From Cytobacillus firmus DS1 (GTDB lineage Bacteria; Bacillota; Bacilli; Bacillales; Cytobacillaceae), in contig NZ_APVL01000005.1 in NCBI RefSeq assembly GCF_000565285.1, positions 62,001 to 126,000 on the forward strand: DNA of 64,000 nt. Reading direction: 5' to 3'. Within the stretch, counting starts at the first letter, position 1; each line of letters starts with the position of its first letter. A model generated the notes under the pieces. That model did not search any database. It was not told where the DNA came from and was given only the letters and a program-made list of their open reading frames with translations. Made by a program: the position numbers and the translations under genes. This document shows positions 1-8,232 of the stretch, in pieces.

Positions 1-2133
1 GATGTTAAGACTTCTAGTATTGAAGCTAAACAAGGTGAGTACTCAATAGATATTACAAGTGCATTTACAAACGGAGACACTTTGGAAATCGATAGCGTTG
101 TGTTCAATTTTGCTGACGGTGGACCAGGTATTGACACAGCTACAATTACTACACCTGATACTCAAGCAACTGAATTAATGAATCAAATCAACTCAAGTTC
201 ACTTAATACAAATTATACAGCTACTATTGATTCAACAGATACTTCAAAAGTAATCCTTACACAAAAAGCAGGTACAGAATCCCCAAATCCTGTGACAGTA
301 GTTAAAGGAGGAAGTGGGACGGGAGCTGTTACATCTGCTGTCGAATTGGTAGGAGTAAGCGAAAGAGTTGGAGTTTATGATTTTGAAATGACTCCTGGTT
401 TTCTATCGCAGTTAAGTGATGGAGATTCTGTAACAATTGCTGGACAAACCTTTACTGCTAAAGATGGTGGAGTTGTGGGGAGTGGAGAGTTTGATATTAA
501 CTCCAGAAACGCTACAACAATACTATCCTCATTAAAAGATGCAATAGATGCTGATGGAACATTAAATACTAAGTTTGACACTTCAGTATCTGGTAATAAG
601 CTTACATTGACAGAGAAGACCGGCCAAGCAAAAGGAAGTACATTTGATTTAGATGATGTTAATAATAAACCCGAAACTTCAGGCCAATACACAGTAGAAC
701 TCTCTGAAATGTTCATCCCAGGCGAACAAATCGAAATCGCCGGAGAAAGCCTCACATTCGGCAACGAAACAGGACAAGTGCAAGTAGGAAATACCCTATC
801 TGAACAAGCTGCGAATATTAAGGCTGCAATTGAGGCAAACACAACGCTAGATGCTAGATTTAATGTAAGTGTTGTCGACAATAAATTAACGCTAACAGAA
901 AAAACGGGTGAAGCTACGGGTGTCGCTCCTGAAATTGGAAGAGTAGGTAATACAGAAGGTACTCTTCACTTTAACACCATCGAGCCAGGTGCTGTTGACA
1001 AGAAAGCCAAATATGAGATTGATGTCACCAATGTATTTAGAGAAAATGAAGTAATTATTTTCGGAAACAAGACTTTTAAAGGGGTATTAGGCCCTGTTTC
1101 GAATCCAGCTACTTCAGATCCAAATGCTTTTGTTTTCAGTGTTGACGGTAATGCCCGAGACCAGGCAAATAGTTTAAGACAAGCAATGGAAAGTGTTTAT
1201 GGCACAAGCTATGATATATCAATTGCAGGTACCACAATCACTCTAGAAGCTAAAGCGAATGGGGCAGGAACACTATCAAAACCGGAGACTGATTTAACTG
1301 CAGCCATCCCAGGCGAATTCAGCTTCAGCATCGAACGCGCCACTGTCGGTCAGTCCTACACAATCGACGGCATTGAAATTGAAGTTGTAAATGACTCTAC
1401 TAAATATAACGATGCAGTAAACACAGGATCGGCAATGCGTCATAGCGATGTGCTATCTGAACAGGCAAATAACCTGAGAAATGCAATCGAGAGAAACCCT
1501 ATCCTTGGAGCAAAGTATTTCGTTCAAGGAACAGGAAATGACATTGTTCTTAAGCAGCGTCCAGGCTTTGAATCAGCTGTCCTTCCGCAAATCATGCTTT
1601 CAAACGCAGGAGACGGTGATGTATTCAAGTCCAACCTGCAGATCGGACCTAACCAGTCACAGATCATGACAGTAGAACTAAACGATATCCGCTCTCCAAA
1701 GCTGGGAATTTCTACAACAGATCCTAGAACAAAGATTGTTGATATCAATGGTGATGTAATCGAAGGTGCTGCTTTCAACGTGATTAAAAATGTGACCAAC
1801 GGCCTAAGTGATGGGGCTGTGGAATATTCAATCGATGTAACTTCTCACGATAAAGCTTCTGCTGCGATTAAGCTGTTTGATACAGCGATTGAAAGAGTTA
1901 ATGGAGAGCGTGCTTCTCTTGGTGCCCTTCAAAATCGTCTGGAACACACAATTAACAACTTAAAAGTTACTCATGAGAATTTATCATCTTCTGAATCTCG
2001 TATTCGCGATGCTGATATGGCATTAGAAATGACACAATTCACAAAAAACAACATCCTGAATCAGTCTGCTCAAGCCATGCTTGCGCAAGCAAATCAATTG
2101 CCGCAGGGCGTACTGCAGCTGCTTCAAGGTTAA
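1..2133 (+). CDS. flagellin, 5' end outside window, modular surface domain
   Basis: The reading frame is open from base 1, so the conserved N-terminal D0/D1 region lies upstream of the window; an in-frame TTG at 82 is not a believable start. The last ~110 residues are a standard flagellin C-terminus ([33 protein letters not shown], ending LLQG), which packs into the filament core and is exported by the flagellar type III system. The visible middle is built from about five related ~105-residue beta modules. Each opens with a strand like YxIDVT or YTVEL, then G-x-x-x-x-I-x-G-x-x-F, a helix A-x-x-L-x-x-AI, and a strand such as NKLTLTEKTG. This resembles the flagellin hook-IN type repeat, but that family name is inference. 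Two patches (about 703-790 and 1309-1375) use far more C-ending codons than their surroundings, suggesting module exchange. A terminator follows directly. Confidence 0.93.
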   Translation, partial: DVKTSSIEAKQGEYSIDITSAFTNGDTLEIDSVVFNFADGGPGIDTATITTPDTQATELMNQINSSSLNTNYTATIDSTDTSKVILTQKAGTESPNPVTVVKGGSGTGAVTSAVELVGVSERVGVYDFEMTPGFLSQLSDGDSVTIAGQTFTAKDGGVVGSGEFDINSRNATTILSSLKDAIDADGTLNTKFDTSVSGNKLTLTEKTGQAKGSTFDLDDVNNKPETSGQYTVELSEMFIPGEQIEIAGESLTFGNETGQVQVGNTLSEQAANIKAAIEANTTLDARFNVSVVDNKLTLTEKTGEATGVAPEIGRVGNTEGTLHFNTIEPGAVDKKAKYEIDVTNVFRENEVIIFGNKTFKGVLGPVSNPATSDPNAFVFSVDGNARDQANSLRQAMESVYGTSYDISIAGTTITLEAKANGAGTLSKPETDLTAAIPGEFSFSIERATVGQSYTIDGIEIEVVNDSTKYNDAVNTGSAMRHSDVLSEQANNLRNAIERNPILGAKYFVQGTGNDIVLKQRPGFESAVLPQIMLSNAGDGDVFKSNLQIGPNQSQIMTVELNDIRSPKLGISTTDPRTKIVDINGDVIEGAAFNVIKNVTNGLSDGAVEYSIDVTSHDKASAAIKLFDTAIERVNGERASLGALQNRLEHTINNLKVTHENLSSSESRIRDADMALEMTQFTKNNILNQSAQAMLAQANQLPQGVLQLLQG

Positions 2134-2143
2134 TAATTTCGGG

Positions 2144-2175
2144 GATGCGTCCACTATGGCGCATCTCTCTTTTTT
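2144..2175 (+). terminator. intrinsic terminator after first flagellin gene
   Basis: GATGCG (2144-2149) pairs with CGCATC (2160-2165) around a 10-nt loop, extended by G-U pairs, and is followed by a T-rich tail ending in TTTTTT at 2175. Confidence 0.8.
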
Positions 2176-2227
2176 GTCAAAGGTGTGTTAAAATAAGGTT
2201 ACACATGAACATAAGGTGGTCATGAAT

Positions 2228-2665
2228 ATGGACGTTCAAAAAGTCGGTAAAGCCGGCCTTGATAAAATTCAGAGCAAACAAAATGTCCCAACTGAAAGCA
2301 TCTCTTTTCAGGAAGTTATGTCCAAGGGACGTGAGCAGGTTCTGTATGATAAATTCACCAAAATGGTTCAGGAAATCGAAGACCAGGGAAAAACCCTTTC
2401 TGAAAACCGCACAGTTGATGAGCTTCGCAAATATAAAAAGCTTGTAAAAAAGTTCCTGGAAGAAGCGGTTCAAAATGGTCTGCAGCTTGAAGAACAGCGC
2501 GGATTCAACCGGCGTGGAAGAACAAAAATTTATAAAATTGTCAAAGAAGTAGACCGTAAGCTGATTGACTTAACGAATTCCGTTTTGGATAAAGAGAAAA
2601 AGGGCCTAGACATATTGAATCAAGTTGGGGAAATCAAAGGCCTATTAATTAATATTTACACCTAA
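2228..2665 (+). CDS. YaaR family protein (DUF327)
   Basis: Encodes 145 residues, close to the 146 of B. subtilis YaaR. ATG 2228 was chosen because AAGGTGG ends 8 nt upstream; the in-frame GTG 2216 and ATG 2222 lie in or too close to that ribosome site. The protein is charged and helical, with KYKKLVKKFLEEA and a basic RRGRTKIYKIV segment typical of the family as I recall it. No signal peptide or membrane segment is seen. The biochemical role of the family is unknown. Here it sits alone between a flagellin and the flgM operon with its own terminator, so a flagellar connection is suggested by position only. Confidence 0.75.
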   Translation: MDVQKVGKAGLDKIQSKQNVPTESISFQEVMSKGREQVLYDKFTKMVQEIEDQGKTLSENRTVDELRKYKKLVKKFLEEAVQNGLQLEEQRGFNRRGRTKIYKIVKEVDRKLIDLTNSVLDKEKKGLDILNQVGEIKGLLINIYT

Positions 2666-2669
2666 GCTG

Positions 2670-2696
2670 CTACTAGTATCAAGCTAGTAGTTTTTT
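2670..2696 (+). terminator. intrinsic terminator after yaaR-like gene
   Basis: CTACTAG (2670-2676) and CTAGTAG (2684-2690) form a 7-bp stem followed by six T residues. Confidence 0.85.
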
Positions 2697-2736
2697 CTCA
2701 TTTAACAGCAGTATTCAAAAAGTTGCAGCCTTTTTC

Positions 2737-2763
2737 TTTACTTTTTAAGGATTTAGCCGATAT
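2737..2763 (+). promoter_or_regulatory. putative sigma-D promoter for the flgM operon
   Basis: A perfect sigma-D -10 element GCCGATAT lies at 2756-2763, 62 bp before flgM. At the expected 15-bp distance the -35 reads TTTA rather than TAAA, so that half is weak. Late flagellar operons are commonly driven by sigma-D, which fits an autoregulatory FlgM loop. Confidence 0.6.
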
Positions 2764-2825
2764 AAGGGTAGAGCGACAGTATGAACGCAGAAAACTTAAA
2801 TTTAACATTATGCGAGGTGATGAGG

Positions 2826-3083
2826 ATGAAGATTAACAACACTGGCCGCATTAACATAAATCCATACAACAAACAAATCGACAAAATGGAAAAACAGCAA
2901 AACGCTTCAAAAAGAGATAAATTGGAAATTTCATCAGAAGCACTGGATCTTCAGAAAGCCAATCCGCTTGAAATCGAACGCCAGCAAAAAGTGGATAAGC
3001 TTAAGGAAGAAGTCCAATCAGGCAAATATGAAGTAAACCCAAAAGAAGTAGCGAAGAAAATGTATGATTTCTGGAATATGTAA
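2826..3083 (+). CDS. flgM: anti-sigma-D factor FlgM
   Basis: FlgM binds and holds the flagellar sigma factor SigD until the hook-basal body is complete, delaying flagellin and chemotaxis gene expression. The 85-residue product starts MKINN, has the unstructured N-terminal half usual for the family (NPYNKQIDKMEK) and the SigD-binding helical C-terminal half with DKLEISSEALDLQ, then KVDKLKEEVQSGKYEVNPKE and a KKMYDFW end. ATG 2826 was chosen over ATG 2820 because GAGGTG ends 6 nt upstream and MKIN matches other Bacillus FlgM starts. It leads a run with flgN, flgK and flgL with very short gaps. A candidate sigma-D promoter precedes it. Confidence 0.93.
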   Translation: MKINNTGRININPYNKQIDKMEKQQNASKRDKLEISSEALDLQKANPLEIERQQKVDKLKEEVQSGKYEVNPKEVAKKMYDFWNM

Positions 3084-3103
3084 AGAATCGAGGAGGAACA
3101 TCC

Positions 3104-3598
3104 TTGTCCGCTGAACAAATACAACATCAACTTCAGAATCTTGTCCTGCTGTACAAAAGTTTAAATCAGATTGCACAGAAGAAGACCGAAATCATCAAAA
3201 AAGGGGATGCGGATGCCTTAAACACGCTAATGCTGGATGAGCAAAAGCATCTGAAAGGACTTCAGACATGTGAGAAACAGCTTTTAGATGAAGCAAAAGG
3301 GTTTCTGCAGGAGCAGGGATTCCTTGAAGAGCACCCCTCACTGGATGACTGCATCTCACACTCCTCATCCTATGAAAAAGAAATACTCCTGAATTTAAAA
3401 AATGAATTGCAGGAACAAGTGGATAAGCTGAAACAGCAAAATGACCTGAATCAGCAGCTGCTCGAACAATCCCTGCAGTTTGTCAATATGTCACTGGATC
3501 TTCTCATGCCTTCCATTGATTCATTCAATTATGATCATCCCGGAGGTGCCCAGGACCTGGCAGAAGAAAAGCGATCCATATTTGATTCTAAGGCTTAA
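3104..3598 (+). CDS. flgN: flagellar export chaperone FlgN
   Basis: FlgN is the cytoplasmic chaperone that keeps the hook-filament junction proteins FlgK and FlgL soluble and delivers them to the flagellar export gate. The 164-residue product is almost wholly helical (LVLLYKSLNQIAQKKTEII and LNLKNELQEQVDKLKQQN), with no membrane segment, in line with the family's ~160 residues. The start is TTG 3104 with AGGAGG 8 nt upstream. It lies 20 bp after flgM and 15 bp before flgK, so it sits next to its own export clients. Confidence 0.88.
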   Translation: MSAEQIQHQLQNLVLLYKSLNQIAQKKTEIIKKGDADALNTLMLDEQKHLKGLQTCEKQLLDEAKGFLQEQGFLEEHPSLDDCISHSSSYEKEILLNLKNELQEQVDKLKQQNDLNQQLLEQSLQFVNMSLDLLMPSIDSFNYDHPGGAQDLAEEKRSIFDSKA

Positions 3599-3613
3599 TA
3601 GGAGGTACCGCAC

Positions 3614-5575
3614 ATGATATCGACATTTCATGGTCTGGAAGTTGCCAGAAAAGGAATGAATGCACAGCAGTCAGCTTTATATACAACAGGGCATAATATT
3701 GCGAATGCCAGCACGCCAGGCTATTCAAGACAGCGTGTGAACTTTGAAACAACCAGCCCTTATCCATCGCCTTCCATGAACCGCCCGCAAATTCCGGGGC
3801 AGATGGGAACAGGAGTCCAGGCAGGTTCTATTCAAAGAATGAGAGACAGCTTCATTGATGACCAATTCCGCGGAGAAAATAATAAGCTGGGCTATTGGAG
3901 CGCCAGAAGCCAAAGCTTAAGCTCCATGGAAACGATTATGAATGAGCCAACGGAACAAGGACTGGCCAATACGATGGATCAATTCTGGAAATCGCTTCAG
4001 GATTTATCTGTTACACCGCAGGATTCCGGTACGCGCTCTGTTGTCAGACAGCGGGGATTAGCTGTAGCGGATACGTTTAATTATCTCAGCAGCAGTTTAT
4101 CTGCAGTACAAAAAGACTATAAATCAGAGATAGATGTGACGCAAAAAGCTGTTAACAGCATCATTAAACAAATCAATGATCTTAACGGGCAAATTGGCGA
4201 TGTCGAAGTGCACGGCTATTTGCCGAATGATTTGTATGATAAAAGAGATCTGTTACTAGATAATCTTTCAAAATATGTAAATATCAATGTAGATGCAAAA
4301 TCCTCCGGCGGTCTATCTTCAGCGATTGCAGAGGGTAAATTTGATATCTATCTGGCTGACGATAATGGGAATATTTTAAAAGATGATAACGGAAAGCATA
4401 TAAAGCTTGTAGACAGCACAATGAATGAAGCTTATGGAATCAGCATTAACTATGATTCAGGAAGCGCTGAAAATCCGGTAGGCTCAATCAATATTTTACA
4501 GTTAGACAAAAACGGGGAAGGGTATGACGGATTTGCAGTTGATCCGAAAAACCCGGCTGCTATCGCCAACTCGTTTGCCCATTTTGAAACGTTAAAAAAC
4601 AATTCCAGCGGCAGCCTGATTTCTCATATCGAATCTTATGGCTATAAAACATCTGACGGAAAAGTTAAAGGACTTTACCCTGATATGCTGAGAAAGCTGG
4701 ATGAAATGGCTTTTACGTTTGCACAAAAATTCAATGAAGTTCATCGTTCCGGCTGGAGCCTGACAGAATTGAATGACGGGGTAAAGGACGGAAAGAACTT
4801 CTTTGCATTCGAAGGAACAGCGCCAAATGGCAGCAATCCATATGGGGCAGCCAAAAATCTAAAACTACATGAAGATGTTTTAGAGACAACCGATAATATT
4901 GCTGCCGCTGCTGAAGGAACAACAGTCTCCTTGGCTATGTCTGCGGATGCAGCAAATGATTCTGATACAGATGGCAATCCGGTTGTTTCAGGAAGTGTGG
5001 AGTTTCCTACGGATGTCAGCGCAGAGTGGGATGGCTCAGAATGGGACTACACGGTAACAGTTAATAACCCTGGAGGAGCAGAGGTTTTAACCGGATCATT
5101 AAGTGATAGTGTTTCTGCCATGGAATTGCCAAACGGGTTAAAGCTTGATTTTTCAGAGATTACGTCAAAAGCGGTCGGTGATAAGTGGACATTAGCCATA
5201 CCTGTTAATGCAGGCACTATCCCGGCAGATGAGGCCTTCGCCGGCAGCGGTTCAAATGCAGCAGCGCTAGCCAATGTAAAGGACGAAATTCTTAATTACG
5301 GCGGTACAACCTCAACCGTAACAAGCTTTTACCAGTCCATCATTGGAGACATGGGTGTCAAAGCTTCACAGGCCAACCAAATGGCCAAAAATACCGGTGT
5401 GCTCGCAGAATCGGCCCTTACAAGGCGCGAATCGGTTTCCTCTGTATCGCTGGATGAAGAAATGACGAATATGATCAAGTTCCAGCATGCCTATAATGCA
5501 GCTGCACGAAATATTACGATGGTCGATGAAATGCTCGATAAAATCATTAATAGCATGGGCTTAGTCGGCAGATAA
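3614..5575 (+). CDS. flgK: flagellar hook-associated protein 1 FlgK
   Basis: FlgK is the first junction protein between hook and filament. The N-terminus STFHGLEVARKGMNAQQ and GHNIANASTPGYSRQRV is the standard rod/hook/HAP signature, and the C-terminus (SLDEEMTNMIKFQHAYNAA followed by ITMVDEMLDKIINSMG) is the matching core helix. At 653 residues it is about 145 longer than B. subtilis FlgK. The extra length is an acidic, Thr/Ser/Asp-rich beta segment around residues 425-545 facing the outside. The start ATG 3614 has TAGGAGG upstream. It is transcribed between flgN and flgL. Confidence 0.96.
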   Translation: MISTFHGLEVARKGMNAQQSALYTTGHNIANASTPGYSRQRVNFETTSPYPSPSMNRPQIPGQMGTGVQAGSIQRMRDSFIDDQFRGENNKLGYWSARSQSLSSMETIMNEPTEQGLANTMDQFWKSLQDLSVTPQDSGTRSVVRQRGLAVADTFNYLSSSLSAVQKDYKSEIDVTQKAVNSIIKQINDLNGQIGDVEVHGYLPNDLYDKRDLLLDNLSKYVNINVDAKSSGGLSSAIAEGKFDIYLADDNGNILKDDNGKHIKLVDSTMNEAYGISINYDSGSAENPVGSINILQLDKNGEGYDGFAVDPKNPAAIANSFAHFETLKNNSSGSLISHIESYGYKTSDGKVKGLYPDMLRKLDEMAFTFAQKFNEVHRSGWSLTELNDGVKDGKNFFAFEGTAPNGSNPYGAAKNLKLHEDVLETTDNIAAAAEGTTVSLAMSADAANDSDTDGNPVVSGSVEFPTDVSAEWDGSEWDYTVTVNNPGGAEVLTGSLSDSVSAMELPNGLKLDFSEITSKAVGDKWTLAIPVNAGTIPADEAFAGSGSNAAALANVKDEILNYGGTTSTVTSFYQSIIGDMGVKASQANQMAKNTGVLAESALTRRESVSSVSLDEEMTNMIKFQHAYNAAARNITMVDEMLDKIINSMGLVGR

Positions 5576-5590
5576 GGCAGGTGACACATA

Positions 5591-6763
5591 ATGCGTATTA
5601 CGCAAAATATGCTTATTCGAAATAACCTTAATTATATTAGCAATAATTATGAACGCTACGGAGAAATTCTCGATCAGGTGAATTCCAATAAAAAAATCAC
5701 ACGTCCTTCTCAGGATCCTGTGATTGCGATAAAGGGAATGGAATACCGTTCCCAGGTGGTGGAAGTGGAGCAGTTCCAGCGAAATCTTGGCGAAGTCTAC
5801 AGCTGGATGGATAATGCTGATGCCACGCTTGATGAAACGACACAAGTGCTTCATCGAATCAAGGAATTAACTGTGCAGGCTTCCAACGAAACGTATACAC
5901 CGGATCAGCGAAATGGGATTGCGAAGGAAGTCAGGGAGCTGCAGAATCACCTCGAGGCTCTGGCCAATACGAAGGTTAACAGCAAATATATCTTCAATGG
6001 CACGAACACAAGCACCAAGCCTGTTGATATCAGCAAAATTGGCAAAAGCATTTCCGAGATCACTGCGGATAATCAGGCAAGCATGGTCGTTCAGTATAAA
6101 GGCAAGGAATTTACATTCTCTGAAGCAAATTCTATTACGGGTCCTGACGAAACCGGCACCGCCTACGTGTTTAAAAATGGGGATGAGACGTTAACATTGA
6201 CTTCCAAAGAAGTAACCACCACTACTGATAGTGGAGATTCTGTAACTAATAAAGAAGAACTTATTTCCTATCAAAAAGGCAGCGAAGATCCTATTGATCT
6301 ATCTTTTGATGACGTCATTATCTCTGAGAAAAATGCCTATTCTACAAATGAGCAAAATTTTGGCATCGAAATTATGAAAGGCATTAAGATTAACGTCAAC
6401 ATTGATCCACAAAATGTGTTTTCTGCAGAAATGTTCAGGGATGTATCAGATTTAATTAACGCTTTGGAAGAACCGAGCAATAATGCCTCTGATATTAATA
6501 AATTCTTAAGCAAAATGGAAAACCATTTTGATAAGGTTACAGCAGAGCGCTCTGACCTTGGTGCCAGATACAACCGTGTTGAGCTTATCCAGGAACGGCT
6601 GGGCCAGCAGGACACCATCGCCAAGAAAACGATGTCAGACAATGAAGACATTGATTTTGAAAAAGCGGTAACGGATCTGAAAATACAAGAATCCATTCAC
6701 AGGGCAGCTCTTGCAGTGGGAGCACGAATCATTCAGCCGACTTTAATGGATTTCCTGCGATAA
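5591..6763 (+). CDS. flgL: flagellar hook-associated protein 3 FlgL
   Basis: FlgL is the second junction protein, joining FlgK to flagellin. The N-terminus MRITQNMLIRNNLNYISNNY with ITRPSQDPVIAIKGM and the C-terminus DIDFEKAVTDLKIQESIHRA followed by GARIIQPTLMDFLR are flagellin-like core helices typical of FlgL. It has 390 residues against about 298 in B. subtilis. The added ~90 residues (about 140-260) form a charged surface domain. It follows flgK by 15 bp and is closed by a strong terminator. Confidence 0.95.
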   Translation: MRITQNMLIRNNLNYISNNYERYGEILDQVNSNKKITRPSQDPVIAIKGMEYRSQVVEVEQFQRNLGEVYSWMDNADATLDETTQVLHRIKELTVQASNETYTPDQRNGIAKEVRELQNHLEALANTKVNSKYIFNGTNTSTKPVDISKIGKSISEITADNQASMVVQYKGKEFTFSEANSITGPDETGTAYVFKNGDETLTLTSKEVTTTTDSGDSVTNKEELISYQKGSEDPIDLSFDDVIISEKNAYSTNEQNFGIEIMKGIKINVNIDPQNVFSAEMFRDVSDLINALEEPSNNASDINKFLSKMENHFDKVTAERSDLGARYNRVELIQERLGQQDTIAKKTMSDNEDIDFEKAVTDLKIQESIHRAALAVGARIIQPTLMDFLR

Positions 6764-6769
6764 GTTTAG

Positions 6770-6800
6770 TAGCTATCTTCTCTGTAAGATAGCTATTTTT
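6770..6800 (+). terminator. intrinsic terminator after flgL
   Basis: TAGCTATCTT (6770-6779) pairs perfectly with AAGATAGCTA (6786-6795), followed by five T residues. It splits the flgM-flgL unit from yviE. Confidence 0.92.
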
Positions 6801-6823
6801 CTATCAAAAAAGGAGTGGTACGA

Positions 6824-7402
6824 TTGAAATTGCCACAGATACAAATAAATGCCGTCAGCGGGAAGATTGGTATTCAGAAAACCCCAACTGCCATTGAAAT
6901 GAAGCAGCCCATGGCGGACATGAAAATCAGACAGCCTCATGCTGATGTGAAATACCTCCAAAGAGATGCGGAAATAAAGATAGACCAGTCTGAAGCATTT
7001 GCAGACGCTGGCTTAAAGCCCATCAGCCGCCACATCCAGGAATGGGCGGCAAAAGGCAGGCAGCAGGTATTAAAAGCCATGGCCACAGCCGCACGGCAGG
7101 GTGATCAGATGATGAAAATCGAGAATAAAGGTTTAGCTATCCCGGGGATTGCCAAAACCAATAGTGAAGATCCCATGAGGGAGTTTAACATCGGTTTTAT
7201 CCCGTCTTCACCGTCGAGAGTAAAGATCCACTACACACCTGGAGAATTTAAAGTTAACGCGACACCAAAAGGAGCAGAAATACAAATTAATCCAAATAAG
7301 CCACAAATAACAGTGAGAACAGGGAGCACAAAAATCTATCTTCAGCAAAAACCATCCATCTCATTCTCAGTGCCCGGCTTAAACGTGGATTATAAAAAAT
7401 AG
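6824..7402 (+). CDS. YviE-like protein (DUF6470 family)
   Basis: The 192-residue product begins MKLPQIQINAVSGKIGI and matches B. subtilis YviE in length (~191) and position between flgL and fliW. TTG 6824 was chosen because AAGGAG ends 8 nt upstream; the in-frame GTG 6815 lies inside that site. The sequence is rich in short beta strands (ADVKYLQRDAEIKIDQSEA, PKITV-like repeats), with a central helical stretch ISRHIQEWAAKGRQQVLKAM. No signal or membrane segment is seen. Its function is unknown; conserved synteny with fliW and csrA points to a role in flagellar assembly. Confidence 0.8.
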   Translation: MKLPQIQINAVSGKIGIQKTPTAIEMKQPMADMKIRQPHADVKYLQRDAEIKIDQSEAFADAGLKPISRHIQEWAAKGRQQVLKAMATAARQGDQMMKIENKGLAIPGIAKTNSEDPMREFNIGFIPSSPSRVKIHYTPGEFKVNATPKGAEIQINPNKPQITVRTGSTKIYLQQKPSISFSVPGLNVDYKK

Positions 7403-7418
7403 AAAGAACGGTGAAACC

Positions 7419-7868
7419 ATGAACATACAAACGAAATACCACGGAGAAACAGAAATCAATCCGGAAAACGTCATCACCTTCGCAGACGGCATTCCAAGCT
7501 TCGAAGACGAAAAGAAATTTATCTTATTAGAACTAGGAGAAGACTCAGCTTACTTCATCCTTCAATCAACCGTTACACCAGCAGTCGCTTTCTTAGTAAC
7601 AAGTCCATTCGCCTTTTTCTCGGATTATCAAATAGAACTATCAGATTCAGCGATTGAAAAATTAAAAATCGAAAACAAAGAAGATGTCGCTGTTTTCGGG
7701 ATTCTGACGGTCAAAGAGCCGTTCGACCAAACCACCATCAACCTAAAAGGTCCCGTTATCATTAACAGCAAGCAAAAGTTAGGAAAACAAATCGTCCTAA
7801 ACGAAGCTGATTACCACACAAGACACGGACTGTTCCAGAAAAAATCCTCTGTCGGGGAGGGGCGCTAA
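7419..7868 (+). CDS. fliW: flagellar assembly factor FliW
   Basis: FliW binds cytoplasmic flagellin and, when flagellin has been exported, binds CsrA instead and relieves repression of hag translation. The 149-residue product shows the family pattern: [48 protein letters not shown] and a C-terminal [17 protein letters not shown]. It is followed one base later by csrA, the classic partner arrangement. Codons in fliW and csrA end in C or A more often than in the flanking genes. Confidence 0.96.
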   Translation: MNIQTKYHGETEINPENVITFADGIPSFEDEKKFILLELGEDSAYFILQSTVTPAVAFLVTSPFAFFSDYQIELSDSAIEKLKIENKEDVAVFGILTVKEPFDQTTINLKGPVIINSKQKLGKQIVLNEADYHTRHGLFQKKSSVGEGR

Positions 7869-7869
7869 C

Positions 7870-8097
7870 ATGCTAGTCCTAACCAGAAAACCAAACGAAG
7901 CCATCCGCATCGGGGATGAAATCACAATCAAAATCCTCAGCATCGACGGCGACCAAATCAAAATCGGCATAGATGCACCAAAAAATGTCGATATCCACCG
8001 TCAGGAAATCTACCTGGCCATCCAGCAGGAAAACAAACAGGCTGCAGAAGTATCCATCAACATTCTAGAAAGTTTTACAAAACAATTAAAAAAATGA
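7870..8097 (+). CDS. csrA: translational regulator CsrA
   Basis: CsrA is a small RNA-binding dimer that blocks ribosome access to hag mRNA. The 75-residue product starts [20 protein letters not shown] and contains the conserved [19 protein letters not shown] stretch whose arginine contacts GGA sites. The C-terminal extension ([19 protein letters not shown]) is the part that binds FliW in Bacillus-type CsrA. GGGAGG overlaps the end of fliW. The target leader lies just downstream (8189-8222). Confidence 0.97.
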   Translation: MLVLTRKPNEAIRIGDEITIKILSIDGDQIKIGIDAPKNVDIHRQEIYLAIQQENKQAAEVSINILESFTKQLKK

Positions 8098-8107
8098 CAA
8101 TATCTAT

Positions 8108-8134
8108 TAAATAACCAGTAAAATAGACCGATAT
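8108..8134 (+). promoter_or_regulatory. sigma-D promoter of hag
   Basis: TAAA (8108-8111), a 15-bp spacer and ACCGATAT (8127-8134) match the sigma-D consensus TAAA-N14-16-GCCGATAT with one change. Transcription would start about 90 bases before the hag start codon, leaving a leader with the CsrA sites. Confidence 0.88.
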
Positions 8135-8188
8135 AATCATTGTAAAACAAAATAAAAGCAGACGGCCGCTGTGATTATTTTGTTCCAG

Positions 8189-8222
8189 CCACAAGGATGT
8201 GGGCAAACGAAACTCAAGGAGG
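8189..8222 (+). promoter_or_regulatory. CsrA binding sites in the hag leader
   Basis: Site 1 is a small hairpin: CCACA (8189-8193) pairs with TGTGG (8198-8202) around the loop AGGA, presenting GGA as CsrA prefers. Site 2 is the GGA inside the ribosome site AAGGAGG (8216-8222), 10 nt before ATG 8233. Two sites with the second over the Shine-Dalgarno is the arrangement known for B. subtilis hag. Confidence 0.72.
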
Positions 8223-8232
8223 AAAATAACCA

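Noticed and set aside
82..84. TTG as start of the first flagellin
   Set aside because: The frame is open to base 1 and the conserved flagellin N-terminus is missing, so the gene begins outside the window.
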